From positions 155,864,216 through 155,928,215 of the forward strand of contig NC_080673.1 of assembly GCF_030445035.2 (NCBI RefSeq): a DNA stretch of 64,000 nucleotides, written 5' to 3'. The translations under genes and the position numbers were made by a program. This DNA comes from Dasypus novemcinctus (taxonomy: Eukaryota > Chordata > Mammalia > Cingulata > Dasypodidae). Below the pieces are notes generated by a model that saw only the letters and a list, made by a program, of their open reading frames with translations, did not search any database and was not told the origin of the DNA. Positions within the stretch are counted from its first letter, which is position 1, and each line of letters starts with the position of its first letter. Positions 48,001 through 60,000 of this stretch are shown here, in pieces.

Positions 48001-51000
48001 ATTGTTTTTGGACCATCAGGCTAATTAGGGCATATCCTTTCCATTACAGTGGCAGAAGACAAGAGAGAGCAAACCCATAACAAACACATTTCAAATCCTT
48101 GCTCATGTCACCTCTGATAATTGGACAATCCCATTGTCCAAATCAAGTTACGTGACCAAACTCAATTCAATGGACTGGGGAAGTATATTCTGCCTACAGT
48201 GGAGTGATGTGGGGCATCATGGAAACACAGGCTCAAGCCTGTGCACCATGGAAACACAGGCTCAAGCCCAACAGTAACTTACAGCAAATTACTTTATAAC
48301 TTACATAACACAAAGAGCCCAAAAGAGCAGGGGAGGAGATTCCACCATGATTGGTCTCCTAGGTGTCCAAAACTGCTCTGGTGGGGTCGGTAGATAACAG
48401 TTGCACGTGCTCCACTTTGCTTTGCAGAAGAAAGACAGATCTATGCTATTTAAGTGTGGTACAAATCCACCCTAGGGGTAGGAGGCCCTGCCATTAAGAA
48501 TTCCTGCCTCCGAGAGCACCTGGGGCTTCTTGTTCCCAGTTTCCGGGTTTAAGGTCTTGTTGGGCCTTTCCATTAGATTTAACATCTCTCCCAGGCTGTG
48601 GAATGGTAACAGACTGAAACATCATCGCACAGTAGAAGAGAAGGCAAGGGATAGGGGAGGACTGGGAGATGGCTGCTGAGCATGGGTCTGTGTTTTCCCC
48701 AGCAAGTGATTATTTGTTGAAAATGATCTAGATTGTCATATCTGACTTCCATTAAGCTCAAAATATTTGAAGATCATAGTAATCAAAGACAAATCTCAAT
48801 TCCTCTTGTGTTAAAAAATTTTTTAATGTGGAATCTGAGGCATGGAGACCTTAGGTGATGTTCTCTGGTCCACGTAAAAAGTCTGGAAAGAGCTAGAATC
48901 AAGGTTGCTTTGGGGTTTCTAATATATGTCTCAAGTGCCAATTCAGGATGCTATTAATTCTATAATGCAAGGAGGATCATCACCACCCCACCCCCCAATA
49001 TATTTGGCAATTTCATTATATATTCCATGGTCCACCATTCTCTTGTCCAGAGAGACTTCTCAAAGCCTCTTTTTTTCCCATTCTAAATTCAAGTTATCTT
49101 TCAAGGCCCTGCTCGTGTATTTCCCTCCCTCCCCCCTCTCTCCTTCCATCCCTTCCTTTTTTTCTTCCTTTGTTAAAGCATAATGGTTAAGAGAGCTGAA
49201 TTTCACTTCCAGCTCTACCTACAATGACATTAGGCAGCTTCTTAATTTCTCTGAGCCTAGGTTTTGTTGTTTGCAAATGGGACTAACCTCACAGGGCTAC
49301 GTGAAGATATTAAAGAGAAATTTGTAAAACACTTCGAGTATAAAGAGTGCACAATTAAATAGGAATTTTAAAATAATTTCTTCCCTGTACTCCAAAGCTA
49401 GGCATCATCTCCACCTCCACTGAAGTCTTAGGCTAACTATTCAGTTCAATTAGGCACTGAGATCTTGCAGTTATAGTCTCATAACTGTGACCAGAAGTTC
49501 ACACCCCTATATAAGCTAGTCAGGAATCATGAAAATATAAGGAAACCATAGCTTCTTTCATACCGGTGTCTTACAAAACAGTTTTTTTCAGAGACCCATA
49601 TCATTTACTTTTTAAAATGAATATAGAGGGAAGAGGATGTGGCTCAAGCAATTGTGCTCCTTCCTACCACATGGGAAGTCCCTGGTTCAGTTCTAGGTGC
49701 TTCCTAGAGAAGATAGCAAGCTGGCGCAATGGGCAGATGTGGCAAGCTGACACAACAAGAGACGCAAGAAGAAAAACATGAGGGACACAACAGAGCAGGA
49801 AAGAGAGGTAGCGCAAGTGATTAGGTGCCTCCCTCCCACATTGGAGGCCCTGGTTTTGATTCCCAATGCCTCCTAAAGAGACAAGGAAGACAAACAGACA
49901 CAGCAAGTGCAAACAACAAGGGGATGGGGAGAAATAAATAAATAATAAATCTTTTAAAAAAATGAGTAGAAATATTCTTCACTCCACAAAGAAGCATATT
50001 CTCTCCAGAGGCTATATTCAAAATGTTTAACAACTGTTTGTCAGCCTGGGTCCCCAGGTGGAGGCGTCTTGGCTGTAGTGCTGGAGCACAAGTCTTGCTA
50101 GATGTGTGTGGCAGTGGGGGTGGGAGTGGGGGACACAGGGGCCTGTATGGAAATATTTCAGTATTGTAACACCTGAAATGATCTTTCTAGGATATGCCAG
50201 CTGAATCTCATCCTTGGTTCTGTCTCATTTTTTTTCTTAAAACCTGCAGGCTTTTTAAAATCTCTCCTATTTTTGATGATGATGTGAGTACAAAGAAATA
50301 ACACTCTCCTGTAAGCACATGCCACATCTAAAACAGGTAGTCCTCATTCAGCTCCAACTAAATGTTTCTTATGCCAGTTGGAACTTCCAATTTTCCAAGA
50401 GAATTCACATTTTTGTAATGATTCTTTAATGTTGGCTTAATAATTTTTAAATCTTTGCACAGGACAAATACTGTGACCTCTGGCCCATTGAATGTGTACT
50501 ATACACCAGGCTTTGCAAGAGTTAAGAAATGTGAATTCTGCCTTGAAAGGCCTGGCCATCTGATGGAGAGGCTGACAGTTAATTTATAATAAAATGATGC
50601 TTGTGATGCACTACTTTGTACAACTATTACAGAAACTTTTTCTTGTATAGATGTCTTATCCCTCTACCAGACTTTTTTAAGGCAAGGTAAACTTTTTAAG
50701 GGCAAGCATTCTACTCTATACTTGTCCTCAGTTGCCTTGCAAATAATGTTTTGGTTAATTTGTTGTCTTAGCAGTCTCTTGCTTAGTCTCTACAACTGAG
50801 GTGAACATATGACAACCTCGATGGTGCAGCCGTTTCAATTAAGTCATTGTCTTTCTGCATAATCAGTCTTTACAATAACGTGCAGATAGGAGGCTAGGAA
50901 TAAACCCTTCTGGAATTGAGCCAACCTTATTTGTTATGTAGGAGTTGATTAAAGACCACAGTCTACATGTCAGAATAGAGCAGAAGGAAATGTAAAAATG

Positions 51001-54000
51001 TAGGCACGTCTTTTCAAGGCTCATATGGGAAATCAAATTTGGAAGGCTGCTATGACTGGCACCTCATTCTCAACTGTTATTTATTTTCAGTGCCAAATGA
51101 GCCCCCTGGAATCAGTGAAATACAAAGGCAGAGACTAAAAATGCAGAGGATTTAACCAGAAAACAAAATCTAGCTATAACTTATTACCTTAGAAAAATAT
51201 AAGATGCCTAGATAATAGTCATAATCTCAACAATAACATAGTTAAAAGAAAGGATATAGCAGTAAAATAGAAAAAGAAAATTTTAAAGTGGGAAGAATTC
51301 ATCCATATAAATAAAGCATCAGAACAACTTTTCCTCTATTACTCTGAAATAGATTAGCATATTCAGTTTAATTATAGTTTAACCAAATAAATATTTATCA
51401 CCTTCAATTTCTAATTGATGCTTTTATTATAAAATAGGACATGCTCTTTACAAGTTACTCTGTTAAACATATGCTCTTTGAAAGAGAGAATTCAAGTATA
51501 TAAAATAAAGCAAATTTCCTCCCTAACCCCACCCTATCTCTCTCAACCATTCTACTCCTAAATGTAGCTACTATAATGGTTTAGCTTATTAGTAAATTAT
51601 TACTATTTCCAGATCTTTTATTCTGTTCGGTCAAAATACATGTATGTGTTTGTGTATGGCTCCTTTGTCCAAAAACATTGGAGTTATACTGTTCTGCCAC
51701 TTAATCTTTTCTTTATACCTTGGGATTACATTCAGTCAGTTCATTTTTATCTATATCATTCTCTTTTACAACTACCTAGTATTTCATCGTATTGATATAT
51801 CATAATTTATTTAGCCCCTTCTCTTTTGAAGGCCTTTTAGGTTGTCTCCAATTTTTTACCATTATAAAAAGTGCTGCAGTGAATATCACCAGTTTAGATT
51901 TCAGGTTGCTTTTTAATTTTAACAGGACTATGGACACTGAAGTCATTACAGAGTTTGGATCTGTCATTCAATGGGATATCGCAAGTTGGTTTGACTGATT
52001 TTCATAACTGTCTACAACTGGAGAATCTTTATTTAAAAAGCAACAAGATATTTAGAATTCACCCAGAAGCCTTCAAGGACCTCAAAAACTTACAGGTTCT
52101 AATATCACTTTTATAATATTTTAATTATGAAAATTACATTAGAAAAATATTTCCACTAAAGAGTTTCTTCACGTCCGGTTGTACTGGCTATTAATCAAAA
52201 CAGATACGTCTAATTCAAGATATTCTCTAAGATCTGAAGTATCTTTCTTGCCTCAAAATCAAAGGCCATAGTAATTTGCATGAATTTTACTCAAATAGCT
52301 GCAAGAATTATTACATTATTTTTCTAAATCAAATTAAATCCAACTCCAAATTTCCAAATACCAGGAGACAAGAAATTAGATCTTAGCTATTATTGAGGCT
52401 CCCTCCCTAAACTGCAAGGTCAATCAAAGACCCCAGAGGTCATTTGCCATCTAGAACTCTTGGGGAGGTTGGTAGCTCTGAACCATTCTGACCAATGCTG
52501 AGATGTCAACAACACAGGACTACCAGGGCCTCTGAAGGTCAGTGACCCCTTTGCATCCATTCCCAAATTGGCCATGGTAAAAAAATAAATGATAATGATA
52601 ATAGCTCAAAATTGTGTAGCACTTACTACTGCAACACACTGTTCTAAATATTGAGCGCACATTTGGGGTATCTCTGCCACATTTTGGAGCCATACTGCCT
52701 GTCTCTTGGGTGCCACATATTTCATCTCCCTGATGTCCTGAAGCTCTGAGGGTGAGGAACCCCCAAAGCTCTCTTCTAGGTTTGGCAGCTTCTCCACACA
52801 TTTTCCTCTACCCCCTTTATCTTTGGGAGGAAATTGTAAAATTTCCCCTTAAGGCTCTTTTAGACACACCAGGTTGGCCTCTAGTGGTGGCAATCCAGAG
52901 GTGACTTGGGAAAGGCTTTATTCCCTGCCCCCATAACCACCATCACACACCCTCATTCTTTGATAAAGACCAGCATTGTTCAATACAAACATAATGTGAG
53001 CTACATATGTAATTTTTAATGTTCTAGTGACAACATTAAAAAGTTGAAAGTGGGAAGCTGCTGTGGCTCAAGCAATTGAGCTCCCGTTTACTATATGGAG
53101 GACCCAGGTTCGATCCCTGGGACCTCCTGGTGAAAAAAGAAAAAAGGCATCCCAGACCTGCGTGGTGTGGAGAGGCGCAGGCCCCCCACCCCCCTACCCA
53201 CTCCCACGTGCGCCTGGTGAAGTGACACACCAAAAAAGACAATGATGCAACCAAACAGAAAGATAAAAAAGGTAAAAAGAACAAGTGAATTTCATTTTAA
53301 TAATGTATTTATTTCACCCAACATATCCAAAATATTACTTTACAACATGTTATCAGTATAAAAATTATTAATGAGATATTTCACATTCTTTTTATGTGTA
53401 TGTACCAAGTCTTTAAAGTCTGGTGTTCTCTACACATCCCAATATTTCAATTGATCAATAACCCCATGTGGCCAATGGCAGTTATATTAGATAGTGTTGC
53501 TGTAGACAACTGATATTTTTCCATTGTTATATAAATGCTACTCAAGTATAGCATCAAGAGAAGCCTCCCACCTCCTCATCCTCGCTCAATCAGGATGGCC
53601 CCCTAGGTCCCACGACTATAGACGGGAGTCTAGTGAAGGAGTGGCGAGGTGTGCAGACTGCAGCCAGGTTGCCTAGGGTTAAAGCTAGTCTTTGCTGCTT
53701 TTCAGCCACACAATCTTGGGCAAGTTACCAGATCTTTCTGTGCCTCAGTTTCCTCATCTGTAAAATGGAGATAATGTAGTTCCTTCCTTATAGAATTTTA
53801 TGAGAAGTAAATGTTTTAACATAGTTAATGTGCTTAGAACAGCACTTGGAATAGTGTAATCCCTATATAAATAGGGGCCATAATTAGAAATTCTAAAATG
53901 GCCATAGTATACTACTCCTTTAAAATACTAATCCAATTATGCCACTTCTTGGTTAAAATCCTTCTAATATTTTAAAATAAGGGCTCAGCCCCATCTGCCT

Positions 54001-57000
54001 CTCCAAATGCATTTTACATCATTCCCCCTTTGCAGTCCTGCCTCTATTTTCACCTCAAGCCCTCCCCACTTGCTGATGCTTTTGCCTGGAAGAGCTAACT
54101 CATTAATCCAGATTTTACTTAATGTCACTTCCACAAGGATTGAACTGGTGCCCCCTTTACTCACACTGACAACAACCTACTATACTTTTTCCTCATTAAA
54201 CTTATCCACTTAAAATTATTTAGTTTTAGGTATGGTTATTTGTTAATACCTATATCTCCATAGCCCTTCTACTAGTCTATATAAATTCTTTGAGGACACA
54301 CATCATTTCTGTTTTGTTTTCTTGTACTTAGCATATGCCTGGTACATAATACATATTGAAAAACACATGCAGAATAAACAAAGGAATGAATGAGTGCACA
54401 ATGGTCTTGAATAGGTGTACTAGTTACCTATTGCTGCATAACAAATTACAACTTAGCAGCTTAAAACTACACACATTTATTATCTCACAGTTCTGAAGGT
54501 CAGGAATCCAAGCAAGGTTTAGCAGGGTCCTCTGATTCAGAGTCTCTTGAGAGACTACTGTCAAAGTTGCAGTCTCATTTGAAGGCCTGACTGGAGAAGG
54601 ATCTGCTTCCAAGCTCAATAGTTGTTGGCAGGATTCAGTTCCTGTGAACTGTTGGACCAAGGGCTCAGTTCCATACTGGCTGTCCAACAAGTGCTGCCCT
54701 CACTCTGTGCCACATGAGACTCTCCAAAGGGCAGCTCACAACATGGCAGCTTGCTTCAAAGTCAGCAAAGGAGAGAGTGTTTTAGAAAGAAGAGTAGTTA
54801 CAATCACATGCAATGTAATCATGAAAGTGACATCCCATCATCTTTGCTATATTCTATCGGTTAGAAGCAAGTCAGGGGGAAACAGACTTGGCCCAGTGGT
54901 TAGGGCGACCGTCTACCACATGGGAGGTCCACGTTCAAACCCCGGGCCTCCTTGACCCATGTGCAGCTGGCCCATGCGCAGTGCTGATGTGTGCAAGGAG
55001 TGCCGTGCCACGCAGGGGTGTCTTCCGCGTAGGGGAGCCCCACGCGCAAGGAATGCGCCCCATAAAGAGAGCCGCCCAGCGCGAAAGAAAGTACAGCCTG
55101 CCCAAGAATGGCACCATCCACACTTCCCATGCCGCTGACGACAACAGAAGCGGACAAAGAAACAAGACGCAGCAAATAGACACAGAGAACAGACAACCAG
55201 GGGAGGGCGGGGGGAGTTAAAATAAAATAAATAAATCTTTAAAAAAAAAAAAAAAAAAAAGATGCTGCCTACACTCAAGGGGACATTAGAGAAAACATAG
55301 TAGGTATTTAGAGCATTTGAGAAAGTCCCCCAATTCACCCAAAATAGGTTGTCATAGATCCTGGGAACCTCATTTAATATATTGCATAATGATTTTAAGT
55401 ATATAATCACTTTAAGATTTCTCTGCTGCTTTTGCCTAAGGGTGTCTGGAACAATGGCAGCCCTCAGAACCTGCCCTCAGCAATCCAGAGAATCTAATAA
55501 AAAGCAGGCATCAGTGATGAAACCTCACACCTCTGAAGTTTGGAGGACTAGGTCCTTATTTTCCACATTGGCACCAGCAAGCTGCACCAGGAGCCCGAGC
55601 TACAGGCCTCACTGCTGCCTGACATGAGGCTGAGGGATGCAAATGGAGGCCACTGCAGGGAGGGTGAAATTTACCAATATATACCCCATTTTACCAGTGT
55701 CTTCCTCCTGATCTTCCTAGGATGCTGCACGGTGTTCTTCTAAACTCTGGAGTTTCAAAATAGTTGATTCAGACAATTCCTGCCAGTTCAATAGTTGTTT
55801 TGGTGGAAGGACTGATTCCTAGAGTTTACTACCACAACCTTGATTAATCTACTACGTATTTTTATTGTGCTTTATAAATCTTCTGCTGTTCACCAGGAGT
55901 AGATGCCTTAGGCAAACTAATAATCAATCCCAAGGGTATTTTAAATACAGCTGTAATTCTTAATTCACTTGAACTGCCTAGAATCACACTATTTCTCCTT
56001 CTCTGTTATCCCTTCCACATGTTCAGCAATATCTCTAAATACTGGTTTTGGAACATATTGAACATATTTGGTACCAGAAAGCTGAATATCCAGATGGATG
56101 TTCTTTTTCTTTCAGGAGATGTATTTACTACTTGAACTACTCAATATATCTTTCCATGCAGGAATGTCTCCAGAAACCAGATGGATTTTTCGAAGCATAA
56201 ATTCATCACCCTGTTTAGAAAGAATGAAATAAGTTCCATTGACATTTCAAATTGGCTTTTTTTTTTTAAGATTTATTTATTTCTCTCCCCTTCTCCCCCT
56301 GCCCCCCATTGTCTGTTTTCTGTGTCTATTTTGCTGTGTCTTCTTTGTCCGCCTCTGTTGTTGTCAGCGGCACAGAAATCTGTGTTTCTTTTTGTTGTGT
56401 CATCTTGTTGTGTCACCTCTCTGTGTGTGCGGCACCATTCCTGGGCAGGCTGCACTTTCTTTCACGTTGGGTGGCTCTCCTTACGGGGCGGGGCACGCTG
56501 CTCCTTGCACGTGGGGTGGGCTCTCCTACACGGGGGACATCCCTGCGTGGCAGGGCACTCCTTGCGCGCATCAACACTGTGCATGGGCCAGCCCCGCCAG
56601 CCCCACACTGGTCAAGGAGACCTGGGGTTTGAACCGCAGACCTCCCATGTGGTAGACGGATGCCCTAACCACTGGGCCAAGTCCGCAGCCTCAAATTTGC
56701 ATTTCTTAATCTTATCCCATTCTTCTTAGATTCACTAATTTGTGTAGCAACATTGTATGATTCTCCTATTCTTTCCTTAACATACTATCTCTTCAGCTGC
56801 TGGTGGGTGGCTATTTCTTTAGCCAGTTTGTACCATTCTGTTTTAATCTGTTTTTCAGAGATCATTTCTCCTGAATTATTTTATTAATTTGCTCTCCTCC
56901 ATTTGTAATATAATAAGATGCTAGGACAAAAAAAAAATGTAAACATGCCCTAAAAAGAAAATTACCTGAAAAACATTAACCTACTTAAATCTGTTATTGA

Positions 57001-60000
57001 AAAGGATTGCATAAGAAAACAACTTGGTCCTAGACAAGGCAAGGCCAAAGTGAAGTTTTTCTTTTCCATTCCACAGTCTACTGTGTCCTATTTTTGGCAA
57101 CCTTCCTTTGAGAGTCAAGTCACCCTAACTACCTAAATTCAGGGCAAATCCTGATTCTACATGTAGTGGTCTTATTTATGGCATAGTTTGATTGTTTGTT
57201 TGAACTAGCTCTTCATAGGAATTTATGTAACCCATACTATTAAGGCTGAATTTTTTTCCCTGGTATTTTAAAGTGATTGGCCTTGATAACATTTAGTCAT
57301 CTCTGGCTTTGACTCATAGCCTTCTTCCTTTTCTTTCAAGCAAGGCTTGAAGTTGTTTTTTTATGATTTTCTTTTCTCCTAATAATACTCCCCCAACCCT
57401 AATGCCATGACCCATCTGGAGCCTTATACTCCAGACCTGCTCTTCCTAGCACTTCACCCCAACTAGGTGGAGGTGCCAACTCCAGGAGGGTTGTTTTGTA
57501 GTGGAATGCACACAGCTATGGCATCAGATCAGATCTCAGTTCTACCATTTCACTCATTCATTCCTTTCACCAGGATTTACTATGTACTAGTCCCCTGTGC
57601 CAGGGGCTATGTGGGAAAACTAGTGTGGTCTAACACAATTTCCTCCTCCATTAAAGGACAAAACGAGAGAGTTGTTGGGAGGAATAGAGATAATGTATGA
57701 AAAGCACCAGGGGAGTGCCTAGCACAAGGCCATGCCTTTGCGAATGGTAGGTAGAGCTACACATAACCTATGTTTTCCCAGCTATATCATGCCAGAGCCA
57801 TGTCCACCTTCCAGAAGGTCTTGCTTTGCAGTTCTAAAGCCACTGAATATTTTTTTGTTTCCCAGTTTTGCCTTCATTTCAGATTAGACTAGAATAATTA
57901 GTCATCTTGCATGAACTGCACAGCCAGAGAAGCAGAAAATTTACTCGTCTTGAGATAATACTTGCAAAAGAGCTCTCTTTGCATTTCTGGTCAACTACAA
58001 TTCTTCTGTGTTTTGTGTCCTTACTGTCACTCAGTATTTTTTGCCAATTTCAAGATCACAGTGCCTCGAGAAATTCTAGACTTTGATAACATATAGTAGT
58101 CTAAATTATATATAACAGTACTAATTACAACACATTGGAAAGAAGGAAGGGAAAATGATTGGTCAGCTAGTAGAATTACCATTCTTAGAGCTTTCACACT
58201 TAATCCTCATATCTCTGGAAGGTAGATCCACAGAGATTCACCAGTTTGCTGAGGTTCACAAAGTTGTTAGAAGCAGAATAGGTATTAAAATCCCATAGTC
58301 TCTGACCCTCAAGTTCATTGCCAGATTCATATTGCCTCTATAGAGACATAAACAATACCTTACTCTAACTTGTTTATTTTGTCTCTAAATGGCCTTAGTG
58401 ATAGATTCCACCTAACTTTGTTTCTTCTCAAGCAGGTTGTAGACCTCAGCAACAATGCTCTGACCACCATCCTACCAATGATGGTCATTGCTCTAGAACT
58501 TCCCCAGCTGGAGGTTGACTTGGCTGATAACGAATGGCAGTGTGACTATAGCATCAGAGGCTTCCAAGATTTCATTTCTGAATCCTGGAGGAAAAAGTGG
58601 AATGTAATTTGCAATAAGTCTAAAGGTAAGTCAGTAGTACCTCTTCTTTCTCTGAAATGATTCCATTTGAACAGAAAAATTTAGTCTCAAAACAATGATG
58701 GTCTCCCTGAAAGCAAGGATGCTGACCTATAGCATCAGTCAGTCTTGAGCTGCATCATAGAATAATTGTTGGTGACTGTTTTCCTCAGTTCATGAATGAT
58801 TTCCTGTATGTGGTCAAAGAAACATAGTCCAAATTGCTCAGAAACAATTGGATTTGGTCAAGAACAGAACGTTCACTAGGAGAGATTTTGACCTAAAGCT
58901 CAAAAATGTCAATTTTTTATCCTAATTTTTAACAAATAATTGATCAAAGAATGTACTTTTAAAATTTGTAACATCATTTTAAAAGCTTGCTAACACTCTA
59001 AAAGTGTGATCCTGTACATATACAAAACATACATATTTTTTAAGTATATTTACTTTAATTTGTTCTCTGCCACTCTCCCAAATTGCTAGAGTATGTTACT
59101 GGGGTTGAACATTCTGGAATTTTTATTCACTGTTAACTATCTTGGCTTAATCTCAAACTACTAAATGGAAAGTCAGGAGTTTTTTTTTTTAATGAGAGCT
59201 GAACTTTGTTCTATTCAGGACTGCCATTAAAGTAGAAACATGACCATGCTTAGAAGAAATCCATGAAGGTCAAAGAGAAGTCTTAAGATTGTCAGTCACA
59301 CTTTGTTTCATTCTTTTGTAAAAGCCACAACTGGGATTCTGAGTGTGGAGAGCAGAATATCAGGAACAAGTAGAGAAACCCAAATATTCTTGCTATTTAC
59401 AAACAGTGGGGAACAATGTGGAGATGAAAATGCAAATATGGGTAGGGCCAAGACAGATCTATCTATGGGGTGCTAATGGAATGTGTGGAGCAAGGAGAAG
59501 CGAGATGGCTGTCCCTCCTCCAGTCTGGCTTCTACCTTGGCTGGGTAGCTGCCAGGCAGGAAACGTAGCCTCCTGGGCCTATGAGCAGCTGACCTAAGCC
59601 TGACAGTCATTTGTAAATGTGCATTGAGCTATGTACATTTGGTTGGCCTTAGACGGAAAGCAAAATGTTTTAAAGCTGTTTCTTACAAAGCTTTCTTGTA
59701 AGCTGTTTCATGTAATATGCATTATAAAATATAGCTAGATAAGGCCTGAGGAGGCTCACAGAAGCTTTGAAAACTGCTGGAGTCTTATTTCAGTGTCTGC
59801 TTATTGTGTTTTTTTTTTCATTCCCAACTTTCAGAAACTGAGGAGGCATACTGGTGGATTCCCAAAGGCAGGATTCCCAGCGAGACCCACCTTCCACACA
59901 TTAATCTGAGGCATATGAAAAACCTCATAACAAGCAAACCCGAAATGGGGGAGATGGAACCTATCAGTTCCGCTAGCAGTGAGAAGCCAAGCCGGCTGCC

